Positions 21,568-32,528 of a stretch of 64,000 nt of DNA are shown here, piece after piece; the stretch's first letter is position 1; the number at the start of each line of letters is the position of its first letter. The stretch is from Erwinia_E haradaeae_F. Lineage in GTDB: Bacteria > Pseudomonadota > Gammaproteobacteria > Enterobacterales > Enterobacteriaceae. The stretch lies in contig NZ_LR217698.1 in the NCBI RefSeq assembly GCF_900698855.1, positions 496,001 to 560,000 of the forward strand, given 5' to 3'. The translations under genes and the position numbers were made by a program. Under the pieces are notes generated by a model. That model ran no database searches. It was given only the letters and a program-made list of their open reading frames with translations, and had not been told where the DNA came from.

Positions 21568-22317
21568 TTAAGAGAAATATGAAATTGCTTGCAATAATGA
21601 ATTGTTATCAGCTTTGTTAGCAACATAGATGTTGATCCAACCAAGTTTGCGTGCTAAAATTAATAAACGTTTACTTACTACTAATAAACGGCAGCGTAAC
21701 AACCACTCATCCCTATCCGTATCAGAAAATAGACAGTATAGCTGTTGTAACATTGAACCACTAGTGACGACTAGTGTGTTTATACCTTTTCTTCTCCAAC
21801 GATGAGCTTCTTTTGAGCCATGATAATGTTTTTCGCAACGTTGATAGCATTCAAGGCATTCTACTTCCGCACCATAGTAGCGTAAGGTGTTTTCCAGTAA
21901 ATTTCTTCCACCATTACCTCGAAGAATTAGAGCTCTCTTACCAAAGATAGTCTGTGAGGCTAAGTTCTGAATTAGTATCTCGGTCGTTTCTTGTGAATCT
22001 GGCCAGGATACTTCATGTCCACTTATTTTATAAAAAGCTAATGCTGTACTGTGTCCTATTGCGTAGTAAGTTAATTTTTTCGGCCAGAAAAATTTTTCAT
22101 TTTTAAAAAAAATATTAATATAATGAACAGCGTTTTGAGAAAGAATAAATACAAGATCTGCTTTTTTTAACATTTTTATTCTTTTAGATAAAATATGCAA
22201 TTGAGCGCCTGGAGCAAACTCTATTAATGGAAATGACCACGCAATATGTCCTTGATGACGTAGCTGGTTTACTAAATCGCCTGCTGACGGTTCTGGCCGA
22301 GTAACTAAAATATTCAT
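21568..22317 (-). CDS. hemD: uroporphyrinogen-III synthase
   Basis: HemD closes hydroxymethylbilane to uroporphyrinogen III with inversion of ring D, the branch point to heme. At 249 residues it is like E. coli HemD (246). The N-terminus MNILVTRPEPSAGDLVNQL is typical, as are the TSGSMLQQL and ALILRGNGGR segments. HemD is a poorly conserved family, so position adds weight: its ATG overlaps the hemC stop as ATGA, the ancestral hemCD arrangement. The usual downstream hemX and hemY are absent. Confidence 0.95.
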   Translation of the reverse strand: MNILVTRPEPSAGDLVNQLRHQGHIAWSFPLIEFAPGAQLHILSKRIKMLKKADLVFILSQNAVHYINIFFKNEKFFWPKKLTYYAIGHSTALAFYKISGHEVSWPDSQETTEILIQNLASQTIFGKRALILRGNGGRNLLENTLRYYGAEVECLECYQRCEKHYHGSKEAHRWRRKGINTLVVTSGSMLQQLYCLFSDTDRDEWLLRCRLLVVSKRLLILARKLGWINIYVANKADNNSLLQAISYFS

Positions 22318-23255
22318 TTAAATAGCGTATCTACAGTAAATGATGAAAGAATGTTCTGAGCCCCATGCATCAAGAGTTCTTCGGCTAATAAAATACCTAT
22401 TTTTTCCGCTTGCTTACGTGGACCTCGTCGTTCTTTACGTATGATATGACTACCATCTAACGAACCTATTAGTCCTCGAAGCCATAAATCCTCCCCTTCC
22501 AAAAGGGCATAACTACCTACTGGCATTTGACAATGAGCAGATAAACGAGTGTTCATAGCACGTTCTGCAATTATCCGATCTTCACTATCACTATGATTTA
22601 ATATCTTAAGTAAGTTAATGGTTTCTAAATCATCCAAACGACATTCAATACCTATTGCGCCCTGACCAACGGCAGGAAGCACTACCTCGGCTGGTATGAC
22701 GTGTTTAATTCGGCAACTTAAATTCAATCGCTTTAGTCCAGCAACAGCTAGAATAATTGCATCATATGTCCCTTGATCTAGTTTATCAAGACGAGTTGCA
22801 ATATTTCCACGAAGGAATTTAATAATTAAATCTGGGCGTTGAGCTCGTAGCTGACATTGTCGTCGTGGGCTAGATGTACCAATGATTGATCCCAGTGGAA
22901 GAAACTCTACTAATGAATAGTGATTGGAAACAAATGCGTCATGAGGATCTTCGCGTTCACATATGGTGACTAAACCTAGTCCCTCTGGAAAGTAGATTGG
23001 TAAATCTTTGATGGAGTGCACTGCTATATCTGCATGATCTGATAAAATAGCCTGCTCTAATTCTTTTACAAATAATCCTTTACCACCTATTCCTATTAGT
23101 GATGTGTTAAGCATAATATCACCACGTGTCAGAATAGGAACTTTTTGTATACATAGTTCTGGATAATGTATAAGTAAAGAATTTGTGACATATTGTGTTT
23201 GCCATAAAGCTAGAGGGCTTTTTCTAGTAGCGATTCTTAAGACTTTTCGTGACAT
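22314..23255 (-). CDS. hemC: porphobilinogen deaminase
   Basis: HemC joins four porphobilinogens into hydroxymethylbilane using a dipyrromethane cofactor. The 313 residues are collinear with E. coli HemC: ATRKSPLALWQ, catalytic D84 in SIKDLP, and cofactor-bearing C242. The residues just before that cysteine are S-A-H rather than the usual E-G-G of LEGGC; the rest of the motif (CQMPVGSYA) is normal. The protein is otherwise intact. It overlaps hemD by 4 bp, so the two are co-transcribed. cyaA, its divergent neighbour in E. coli, is gone. Confidence 0.96.
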   Translation of the reverse strand: MSRKVLRIATRKSPLALWQTQYVTNSLLIHYPELCIQKVPILTRGDIMLNTSLIGIGGKGLFVKELEQAILSDHADIAVHSIKDLPIYFPEGLGLVTICEREDPHDAFVSNHYSLVEFLPLGSIIGTSSPRRQCQLRAQRPDLIIKFLRGNIATRLDKLDQGTYDAIILAVAGLKRLNLSCRIKHVIPAEVVLPAVGQGAIGIECRLDDLETINLLKILNHSDSEDRIIAERAMNTRLSAHCQMPVGSYALLEGEDLWLRGLIGSLDGSHIIRKERRGPRKQAEKIGILLAEELLMHGAQNILSSFTVDTLFK

Positions 23256-25349
23256 CTTTCATACCATCTTGCCTAATCTTTTGTAAATATGCCATATAAT
23301 CAATTAAGTGTATAGACTTGATGTAAGGACAAGAATAGTTGAATTCAATATATGTTCATTGGTTTTAAAAAGGGCTGCGCTATCAAATGAATAGTAGTTA
23401 TAGAATATCTAATTTAAATCATTTTAATTAAAATAAATGTTTATCATTGACTTTTCGAGACTTAATTAAAGAGCTATCGCTATGCTTTTTGTCAAAGTTA
23501 ACTACCTTAAAATATCAAAATTGTTAGAATAAAAAATCAATTATTTTTATATATATTGAGACACTTTATGTTAAATTTTTCAAAGTAGATGCATGATATT
23601 TTTAAATAACTTAATAAAAATGATAGTATATATTATAATATATTTTGTCTAATAGGAAAATATGAGAATAGTTGTACTATATTTTTATCATTTTTCGCTC
23701 CATGTTGTATTTATAGTTTTTAGATTTAAAACAAGTGTAACTAATCTCTTATTAAAACTAATTTTAATACAGTATCTACTATGTAGATGTATTATATGAT
23801 ATATTATATGTAGATGTATTATATTATGTCTATAATATTGTACAGGTATTTTGTATATTGACAGATTGATACAATGTATATATCAGTTTTTTATCGTAAA
23901 TTTATTAGAAAGTGACTACTTGACTCTTATACTCTATTAAGAGATATAGATTTTTAATTAGAAAATTTAAATACGTTCACTCATGAGCTATCAACATAAG
24001 TGAAATAATATTTAATTATATTAGTTAAGTTATTTAGGATCAAATATTTTAATTAATAAAACAGATGGAATATCAAGAAAAGACGGGAAGAGGAGAATGA
24101 TCGATTTATTAAATATATGTTCAATAATCTTAGAATGATTAATAAAATTATATCATATTCTATTGTCTTTATTAAAGAATAAATGCAAGTCTGCATATAG
24201 ATATTTTTCCGATAACTATAACGCATAAATTATTCCTTTTCAAAAGAGAAAATCGTGATAATAATCATATTCAAATATGATATGACTATTTTAAACTCAA
24301 TCAAAATAATAAGATTATTACATAATAAAGTAATTAATTTCAAAAAATTATTTTATTTCTTTCATAATATGAAAGATGTTAATATCTTCTTTTTCATTAT
24401 AATATATGAAATTAAAATTTAACATTGATAATTATATTATATAGAAATAAATCTATTATGTTAGAAAAATAAGTCATACTAGGTATATAAGTAATATACT
24501 TTTTAAAAACGACGTTGAATTTATATATTTTCAATATAGATTATTAGTATATGGTTTAATATATATTTTAGTATATGATACTTTCCGATTTGTTTTTTTT
24601 ATTTTTAATCAATATATTAATCATTTATCTTTTATATAATAAGTATTAATCACGTTTTTTAAAAAAAATTTTAGTATATCAAAAGATAATTAATATTAAA
24701 ATTAAAATTTTATAGATGAATTATAAACAATACCAAAGGATTGATAATCCAACGTATTCTTTTATAATCAATATTTTATGTAATTTTATATTTTAATATT
24801 TCATAAGTAATTAAAAAATACTTAGAGTATAAGGGATGGTCATATATCGTTTATGACCAAGAAATATAGTATTTATTTTCAAAAATTCATCTTATTAAGT
24901 AGAGATGATTTTTTATTAATTTTTATCTTTAGATTAAAACTAACATGCAGTAAAATTATTCAATATATATGATATATGTATTTTAAATATAGAATTTATA
25001 ATTTAATAGATATTATATGAAATTATTAATCTAATAAATAGATCCGAATTTTATCTGTTCTATGTTTCTAGTTTTTAATTATTAATAATAGTTCAATAGT
25101 AATTAGTTGATGATAAATTAAATTAATTAAGATTTTCTTAAATGTCTAAATATTATTAATATAATAATATTATTGTATTATACATATAATCCTATGGTTT
25201 TGATTACTAAATTATGAAGAATTAGAAAAGTAATCAAGCTTTCTCAAAATATGCATGTCATTTTCAAGACCTAGTACAATTAATAACCAATAAAATCTGT
25301 AGTATTGAAGATGATATTCGTAATGTAAGATGTAAAAATCAGATTGAAA
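23256..25349. other. non-coding desert hemC-lptM
   Basis: About 2.1 kb where E. coli has cyaA and cyaY. No remnant of either is recognisable. It contains a tandem repeat at 23780-23824. The hemC promoter must lie at its left end. Confidence 0.6.
23780..23824. repeat. direct repeat, 27-bp period
   Basis: TATGTAGATGTATTATAT occurs perfectly at 23780-23797 and 23807-23824 in non-coding DNA upstream of hemC. Probably a slippage duplication. Confidence 0.7.
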
Positions 25350-25499
25350 ATGATTAAATTAATAGTTATATTACAAATAATGAGATTTTTAGTTCTAATA
25401 ATAATGATCGCGGGGTTAGTAGGTTGCGGTTTTAAAGGGTTATTGTCTCCTGACAAATCAGAAGAAAATGATGTCTATATTATTAATATTGTTTATTAG
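25350..25499 (+). CDS. lptM: LptM (YifL) lipoprotein, short form
   Basis: A 49-codon ORF with a hydrophobic signal and lipobox LVGC, followed by GFKGLLSPDK. E. coli LptM has LTGC followed by GLKGPLYFPP, so the C-G-x-K-G-x-L signature is preserved. LptM is an outer-membrane lipoprotein that helps mature the LPS translocon LptD. An alternative in-frame ATG at 25380 gives 39 residues with the lipid cysteine at position 16 instead of 26. Neither start has a clear Shine-Dalgarno. The tail is shorter than in E. coli (67 residues). Position agrees: in E. coli yifL lies beyond hemC-cyaA-cyaY in this orientation. dapF, next in E. coli, is not found after it. Confidence 0.75.
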   Translation: MIKLIVILQIMRFLVLIIMIAGLVGCGFKGLLSPDKSEENDVYIINIVY

Positions 25500-27080
25500 A
25501 GTCATTATATAACTCTAAATACTTTCCTTTTATCAGAAAAATTTATTATGATTAATAGTATAAATAGTCATATTCTTAATTACAGGTACACATAGTGTTA
25601 AAACTATTTAATATCTTCAATATTTCTATCATAGAAATTAAATCATCACTATTTTATATTTTTTAATGTTAGATCTAAGAGATATTATTATCTTTTTTTA
25701 TGTGCGCTTTTATCTATGATAAATAGCGTAAGTATTCTGATTTTAATATGTATTCCAATCTTTTTATGATAAGAAATATGTTTCGATTTAAATTTCTTAA
25801 GTTGTGAAAAACAAATTTCCATTCAAATAAATTTTTTACAAAATATAATGATTAATTATTCTAATTTATATTGTTTTTCTCTAATTTATAAAAGAAAATA
25901 GCTTATTTATTTATATTTTTATATATAGTTGATTAATAGAATTATAGATAGAATTCATAAAATGATATCTGAAAGTATTGATGAATTTCATGTTATAATA
26001 TAAGATGATTTTATCATTACTAATTAATTGTATAAACAGAAAAAGCTATATTTAATAGCTTATTAGTTTTGATATATAATCAATTTTCAATTGATAGAAA
26101 ATAGAATAATACTAAAAGATTAAAATTATTTGGTATAAACAATAGGATAATAAGTAATTGAGATATATTTATGTAAAAAATTAAAATTCTTTAATATATT
26201 ATAGAATAGTTTGATCTCTGATCAAAGTTTAATAGTTTTCGCTCAATTAATATATGTTGGTTTCTTGATGAAGAAATAAAAAATAGATTTATAGATATTT
26301 TAATAAAATGCATATCAAATACTATTTATAGTCTCCTGTGTCTATCATGCGTGTCTGATAGACTGGTCATAGCTAGATAGAAATAAATAGTAATGGTTAT
26401 AGATCATAACCTTTTGTCTCTAATTATAGAAAATCGTATTAAAGACTATTTTAATATAAGAACTGTAAAGGTTTTGGATACAAATACTAAAGAATATTCT
26501 CTAGTAATTTAGTTAGAATCAAATTTAGTTTATAGACATCCTTTTTATCTAGAATATTTCTGTCAAAAATCGTGATGATATAATAATGGATAGATTCTTT
26601 ATACTATAAAAATTACGGAATTATTGATAAATGTATTGAAAATGATTACAGATTATATTTAGAATCATTGATCTTTCTGTTTATTTAATATTAATTTTTC
26701 TTATTTAAATAGGAATTTAATTTTTATACAATTATATTGTATATATATTTCTGATATTGTTATAGATGTTTCTTAAACTTTTCCTTATTTTCCTTATTAG
26801 ATAAGTCGGATGTACTAAGGATTTGATAGTACAAATACATTTAGATGTATGTATTTTTATTATCATGACCAGATGATCTTCCATGTTCGGTAAGTATAGA
26901 CTACAATATATTTAATAATTAAACTAATTTAATTTTTGATATTATGTCTAGATACAAACCTATCTATTGATAGGTCTCTGGTTTAATATACTTTTATTTC
27001 TTATGACTTCCTACATAAAAGAGTATGTCTTCTAAAGAACATTCTAACCACTAAAAATAGTGGTTAGAGTTAAGAATGAA
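25500..27080. other. non-coding desert lptM-fbaA
   Basis: About 1.6 kb where dapF would be expected after lptM. I see no dapF remnant or other ORF, only AT-rich sequence with stops in all frames. The fbaA terminator candidate lies at the right end. Confidence 0.6.
27044..27067 (-). terminator. probable fbaA terminator
   Basis: A perfect 10-bp stem (CTAACCACTA with TAGTGGTTAG on the plus strand) and 4-nt loop lie just after the fbaA stop. On the minus strand it is followed by the moderately T-rich AATGTTCTTT. A weaker outer pairing extends it. Confidence 0.5.
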
Positions 27081-28160
27081 CTAAAGTACATTAATAGCAT
27101 TCAGTTGTTTAAAATAATATTTTAAGCGATCTATCATAAATAACTGAGATTCACGTAACCATGCTCTTGGATCATAAAACTTCTTATTTGGTTTATCATC
27201 TCCCAAATAATTTCCAAGCTGGCCTTGGAGATAAGATTTATTTTTTTTATAGTATTGAAGAATACCATGCCAGGATGCCCATTGAATATCGGTGTCAATA
27301 TTCATTTTAACAACACCAAATCTAATAGCTTCTTTGATTTCATCAGAAGATGACCCTGATCCACCATGAAATACAAAGTTTAATGGGTTATGAGATAAAT
27401 TGTGTTTTTTCATAACAAAATCTTGTGAGTCACGTAAAATAATTGGTTTTAATGTTATATTTCCCGGTTGATATACACCATGGACATTGCCAAAAGAAGC
27501 TGCAATTGTAAAATCTGTACTGATTGAACTGAGCATAGTATATGCATAGTTCACATCAGTTGGGTGCGTATAGAACTTATCTGCGTCCATGTGGCTATTC
27601 TCAACACCATCTTCTTCCCCTCCAGTGCAACCTAGTTCAATTTCTAGAGTCATATTGATTTTTTTCATTCGTGATAAATATTGGCGAGAAATTTCAATAT
27701 TTTTTTCTATAGGTTCGGAAGATAAGTCAATCATATGAGAGGAAAACAAAGGTTTTCCATTTTGAAAAAAATAACTTTCCCCTTCTTTTAAAAGCCCGTC
27801 AATCCAAGGTAACAATTTTTCTGGGCAGTGATCGGTATGTAATATGATTGGAATGCCATAGTATTTTGCCATTAAATGGGCATGCTTTGCACCAGATATG
27901 GCGCCAAGAATAGAAGCAGTATGGGGTGGTTCAAGCTCAAGTTTTTTCCCAGCCATAAATCTTGCTCCATTATAGGAAAATTGAATAATCACTGGAGATT
28001 GAACTTGTGCAGCAGTTTCTAATACAGCGTTAATAGAATTAGTATCTATACAATTCACAGATGGTAATGCAAAATGATTATCTTTAGCTATTTTAAACAC
28101 TTTTTGTACATCATGACCAGTAATAACACCTGGTTTCACAAAATCTAAAAGATTAGACAT
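27081..28160 (-). CDS. fbaA: fructose-bisphosphate aldolase, class II
   Basis: This zinc-dependent aldolase interconverts fructose 1,6-bisphosphate with dihydroxyacetone phosphate and glyceraldehyde 3-phosphate. The 359 residues equal the E. coli length. The catalytic Asp and Zn-ligand His are in ILHTDHC (D110, H111), with ELGCTGGEEDGV and the HGGSGS loop also intact. I chose the ATG at 28160, which matches the E. coli start; an in-frame GTG two codons upstream is possible. It lies 83 bp after pgk, preserving the pgk-fbaA pair. Confidence 0.97.
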   Translation of the reverse strand: MSNLLDFVKPGVITGHDVQKVFKIAKDNHFALPSVNCIDTNSINAVLETAAQVQSPVIIQFSYNGARFMAGKKLELEPPHTASILGAISGAKHAHLMAKYYGIPIILHTDHCPEKLLPWIDGLLKEGESYFFQNGKPLFSSHMIDLSSEPIEKNIEISRQYLSRMKKINMTLEIELGCTGGEEDGVENSHMDADKFYTHPTDVNYAYTMLSSISTDFTIAASFGNVHGVYQPGNITLKPIILRDSQDFVMKKHNLSHNPLNFVFHGGSGSSSDEIKEAIRFGVVKMNIDTDIQWASWHGILQYYKKNKSYLQGQLGNYLGDDKPNKKFYDPRAWLRESQLFMIDRLKYYFKQLNAINVL

Positions 28161-28243
28161 ATACACTAGTCCTGCTTTATCAGATTAGTTGAAGACGAGA
28201 TCAGTTGAAGAGAATTTTAATTCTAACTAGAAGACAAAGATAT

Positions 28244-29422
28244 TTATTTCTTATTATATCCATGATGTGTACGATCTTTTAGTATAGTCACCGCAGGTAA
28301 ATCTTTTCCTTCTATAAATTCTAGGAAAGACCCTCCTCCAGTAGAGATATAAGATATTTTGTCTTTGATATCAAATAAATCAATAGCAGCTAGTGTATCC
28401 CCACCTCCTGCAATAGAAAATGCATTACTATCTGCAATTGCTTGAGCAATGATTTTCGTACCTTTCTGAAAGTTAGGTAATTCAAATACACCAACAGGAC
28501 CATTCCAAAGAATAGTACGAGCGGATTTTAATAATTTAGCCATGGATAAAGCAGTTTTATCGCCAATATCTAAAATCTCTTCATTTACTTGTATTTCAGA
28601 GACCTGCTTAACAATACATTGATTCTTTTCTACATTCGGAGTGGTTACACGAACATCAATAGGAACTTCTACTGAAAAGGTATCACGCAATATTTTAGCT
28701 TGATTAACAAAAACTGGTTCATAAAGTGAGTTTCCTACACTATTATCAATAGCAATAAAAGTATTAGCAATGCCTCCTCCAACAATTACAGTATCAGCAA
28801 TTTTACCAAGCGAATGTAGCGTATGAAATTTGCTAGAAACTTTGGACCCACCTACCACCGCTACCATAGGACGAGAGGGATTCCTAAGCGCTTTGTCTAA
28901 AGCATCTAATTCGGATAATAAAAGTGGACCTGCGCAGGCAACCTCAGAGAATTTACTTACTCCATAAGTAGAAGCTTGTGCTCGATGCGCAGACCCGAAG
29001 GCGTCCATAACAAAAACATCACATAATGCGGCATATTTTTTAGAAAGTATTATGTCATTGTTTTTTTCTCCTTTATTAAAACGAACATTTTCTAGTACTA
29101 GTACTTTTCCAGAGGATAAGTGAATACCGTTTAAATAATTTTTTACGAGAGACACACAATTCCTACCCAACTTCTCTTTTAAATAGTTAACTACAGGTAA
29201 AAGAGAGAAGTGTTCATTGTATTCCCCTTCAGTTGGACGCCCCATATGTGAGCTTACCATTATGTAAGCGCCTTTTCTAAGGGCTATTTCAATAGTTGGT
29301 AGAGCGGCGCAAATACGTGCATCAGATAGAATTTTCCCTTTTTGGACTGGCACATTAAGATCAGATCGAATTAGAACGCGTTTTCCAACAAGATCCAGAT
29401 CAATCATTCTTGCTATAGGCAT
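28244..29422 (-). CDS. pgk: phosphoglycerate kinase
   Basis: Pgk makes ATP in lower glycolysis from 1,3-bisphosphoglycerate. It has 392 residues (E. coli 387) and the conserved RSDLNVP substrate loop, GRPTEGEYNE, GGSKVSSK and the nucleotide-binding GGGDTLAAIDLF. The start at 29422 (MPIARMIDLDL) is set by homology and by an AAAGGAGGGGGT ribosome site that would fall inside any longer reading from the upstream TTG at 29443. Epd, its usual upstream neighbour, is gone, and tktA now follows across a 1.1-kb gap. Confidence 0.97.
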   Translation of the reverse strand: MPIARMIDLDLVGKRVLIRSDLNVPVQKGKILSDARICAALPTIEIALRKGAYIMVSSHMGRPTEGEYNEHFSLLPVVNYLKEKLGRNCVSLVKNYLNGIHLSSGKVLVLENVRFNKGEKNNDIILSKKYAALCDVFVMDAFGSAHRAQASTYGVSKFSEVACAGPLLLSELDALDKALRNPSRPMVAVVGGSKVSSKFHTLHSLGKIADTVIVGGGIANTFIAIDNSVGNSLYEPVFVNQAKILRDTFSVEVPIDVRVTTPNVEKNQCIVKQVSEIQVNEEILDIGDKTALSMAKLLKSARTILWNGPVGVFELPNFQKGTKIIAQAIADSNAFSIAGGGDTLAAIDLFDIKDKISYISTGGGSFLEFIEGKDLPAVTILKDRTHHGYNKK

Positions 29423-30509
29423 ACCCCCTCCTTTGTAATACAAGACTATAAGATAGTTTTGATTATGAGCGAATTCTCATCAGAGAAAGTGTGTTTTATA
29501 TTTAGTATAAACTAAAGTTATAATAACAAATGAACTATTAATATTTTTATAAATAGAATAATATTAAACATACTATAACATTATTTTGAAATATAACATT
29601 GAGTATGGATTATCTTTTCTTATTAAAAACGATATATTTGTAATTAGTTGTATTTATTACAATAGTCTTCTAATTTTTTATTCTAGAATAAGTAAATTAT
29701 GAGCGCGCTATCTAGAATAAATAAATATTGGATTCATACATTGGAGCATTGATATTTGGCTTAATAATCAATGCATGATGTTATCTGTTTTAAACATATT
29801 TATCAAAACTCAATTTAGTATCAATTATTATTTTAACTAGAATAAATAATAGATTGTCAGTATCATTCATGCTGAAGTCTAGTAAGATAAAAAAGATAGA
29901 AATCATTCCATATTAGATATGATTATTTAGTAATCGCTCTATTTTAATTGACCATCTTCATTGTTTTGATGGAGGAAATACCTTCTAATTACTGGAAATG
30001 ATTATGAGGTATTGTAAGTAAAATATTGCCTAGATATTTAAACGATGTTTACTCTATTAAATTTGATTTAGTTTTAAGCACTTTATTTTATATTTAAAAT
30101 AAAAAGAAATTTATATATTTCCTTATCCTAATAATTTCTAATTTAAAAGAGGGAAATAATAAAAGTATTGGCTTTTATATTTTGTAATAACACTAATTAT
30201 TACAATAATATCCAAATATTAAACAATGAATTCTATAAAAATTACCCGATCGCTTAATCTTATTTTTATATATTTATAATAAATAGTATTCCTTTCTATA
30301 AAAAATACCAGACTATTATTGATATAATATATCAACTGTTAACAATATTGATTCCATCTATTTATATAATTAAAGTGAACATTATTATTCAATCATAAAT
30401 CTATTAAAGTGTCTTAAAATTAGAAATCATTGATATTTAAATTATATTTTTAATATCTATATAAAGTCATTCTAATAAGAATGACTAAGAGAATAATTAG
30501 AAAATATTT
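29423..30509. other. non-coding spacer pgk-tktA
   Basis: About 1.1 kb where E. coli carries epd (and more) between pgk and tktA. I found no Epd-like residues such as the GFGRIGR motif. A slightly GC-richer patch near 29700-29800 has no coherent reading frame. Confidence 0.6.
30465..30486 (-). terminator. probable tktA terminator
   Basis: A perfect 9-bp stem (AGTCATTCT with AGAATGACT), 4-nt loop, lies 24 bp after the tktA stop and is followed on the minus strand by TTTATATAG. Weak T-tract, but position and perfect pairing support it. Confidence 0.5.
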
Positions 30510-32528
30510 TTAATGAATTAACTTTGTATTATAGAATTTAAGTAGATCTTTTATCTTTTTTACTACGTTTTCTACTGTAAAGCCAAATAGTTTAAAAAGT
30601 TTTTCTGATGGAGCCGATTTACCAAATTGGGTCATTGCTATAATAGCACCGTTTAGACCAATATATTTAAACCAATAATCAGCAATACCTGCTTCAATTG
30701 CTACACGAGAGGTTATAGAACTTGGTAATACCGATTCGCGGTAATAAATATCTTGTTTATCAAACACATCAGTAGATGGCATAGAAACTAAACGTAATTT
30801 ATACCCTTCTTGAGTGAGATATTGATATGCATTTACTGCTAATTCAACTTCCGATCCTGTGGCAATTATAATAAGGTCTGGTTGTCCTACACAATCTTGG
30901 AGGATATATGCACCACGAACAACATTAGATAACTGTTCATCAGTACGTTTTTGTTGTGTTAGATTCTGACGGGAAAGTACAAGAGCAGTGGGACCATCAT
31001 AACGTTCAATGGCGAATTTCCAGGCAATTGCACATTCAACTTGATCACAAGGTCTCCAAGTACTCATATTTGGTGTAAGACGCAAACTCGATAACTGCTC
31101 AATGGGTTGGTGTGTAGGACCGTCCTCACCTAATCCAATAGAGTCATGAGTGTATATCATAATCTGTCTGATTCGCATTAATGCTGCCATGCGTACGGCA
31201 TTACGTGCATATTCAAAAAACATTAAAAAGGTTGCTGTATATGGCAAAAAACCACCATGGAGTGCTATTCCATTAGAAATCGCACTCATACCAAATTCTC
31301 GAGCTCCAAAGTGAATATAGTTACCCGATGGGTCTTGATGAATAGGCTTAGATCCAGACCACATAGTAAGATTGCTTGGTGTTAGATCTGCAGAACCACC
31401 TAAATACTCTGGTAATAGTTTTCCAAAAACTTCGATAACACTCTGTGATGCTGTACGAGTAGAAATATTTTTTGGATTAGATTGTAAAGATTGAATAATG
31501 CTCGTTGATTGAACATTCCAATTTAATGGTAACGTCTTTGTCAGGCGTCTTTTTAGTTCTTGAGCAAGCATGGGGAATTTTTTCTCATATTGTCTAAATT
31601 TTATATTCCATCTTTCTTCTTTTTGATGACCAGAACCTCTAGCATCCCATTGTGCATAGATTGTTTTTGGAATCTTAAATGGTTCGTAGTGCCAGCCTAA
31701 CTTCTGACGAGTAAGCAGAATTTCTTCATCTCCCAGAGGGCCACCATGGGCTTGATTTGAACCACTTTTATTTGGAGAACCAAAACCAATTACAGTTTTG
31801 CATATTAGTAGAGATGGCTGGTTTTCAATTTTAATTGATTCTTCGATTGCTTTAGTGATTGAATCAGAATCATGTCCATCTATATTACGTATTACATGCC
31901 AGTTATAAGATTCAAAACGCTGTGCAGTATCATCAGTGTACCATCCACTAGTTTCCCCATCAATAGATATACCATTTTGGTCATAAAATGCAATTAGTTT
32001 ACCTAACTTTAATGTACCTGCCAGTGAACATACTTCATGGGAGATGCCTTCCATTAGGCATCCGTCTCCCATAAAAACATAGGTTCGATGATCTACTATC
32101 CGGTGTTCAGGGCGATTAAATTGCGAAGCTAACGTTTGTTCTGCAATGGCCATGCCGACCGCGTTAGCAACGCCTTGCCCAAGAGGACCCGTAGTGGTTT
32201 CTACGCCTTCTGTATGAGCATATTCTGGATGTCCTGGTGTCTTAGAATTGATCTGACGAAAATTAGCTAATTCATTTATTGATAACTTGTAACCACTAAG
32301 ATGTAAAAGACTATAAAGTAACATAGAAGCATGCCCGTTCGAGAGCACAAAACGATCGCGATTAACCCATAATGGATTGTTTGGATTATGGTTAAGAAAT
32401 TTACACCACAAAACTGTTGCTATATCTGCCATACCCATTGGGGCTCCCGGGTGACCAGATTGCGCTTTTTGTACTGCGTCCATGCTTAATGCACGAATCG
32501 CATTAGAAAGCTCTCTAAAAGAATACAT
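30510..32528 (-). CDS. tktA: transketolase
   Basis: This ThDP enzyme moves two-carbon ketol units in the non-oxidative pentose phosphate pathway, supplying ribose 5-phosphate and erythrose 4-phosphate. The 672 residues (E. coli 663) carry AQSGHPGAPMGMAD, SNGHASMLLYS, the ThDP motif MGDGCLMEGISHE and, in the second half, YTHDSIGLGEDGPTHQPIEQ. The C-terminal FGKSAPSEKLFKLFGFT is typical. It is a single gene beside the glycolytic pair pgk-fbaA, as in the ancestral order. Confidence 0.98.
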   Translation of the reverse strand: MYSFRELSNAIRALSMDAVQKAQSGHPGAPMGMADIATVLWCKFLNHNPNNPLWVNRDRFVLSNGHASMLLYSLLHLSGYKLSINELANFRQINSKTPGHPEYAHTEGVETTTGPLGQGVANAVGMAIAEQTLASQFNRPEHRIVDHRTYVFMGDGCLMEGISHEVCSLAGTLKLGKLIAFYDQNGISIDGETSGWYTDDTAQRFESYNWHVIRNIDGHDSDSITKAIEESIKIENQPSLLICKTVIGFGSPNKSGSNQAHGGPLGDEEILLTRQKLGWHYEPFKIPKTIYAQWDARGSGHQKEERWNIKFRQYEKKFPMLAQELKRRLTKTLPLNWNVQSTSIIQSLQSNPKNISTRTASQSVIEVFGKLLPEYLGGSADLTPSNLTMWSGSKPIHQDPSGNYIHFGAREFGMSAISNGIALHGGFLPYTATFLMFFEYARNAVRMAALMRIRQIMIYTHDSIGLGEDGPTHQPIEQLSSLRLTPNMSTWRPCDQVECAIAWKFAIERYDGPTALVLSRQNLTQQKRTDEQLSNVVRGAYILQDCVGQPDLIIIATGSEVELAVNAYQYLTQEGYKLRLVSMPSTDVFDKQDIYYRESVLPSSITSRVAIEAGIADYWFKYIGLNGAIIAMTQFGKSAPSEKLFKLFGFTVENVVKKIKDLLKFYNTKLIH

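Noticed and set aside
29423..30509. epd remnant between pgk and tktA
   Set aside because: No GFGRIGR-like motif or catalytic SCTTNC stretch found in any frame.
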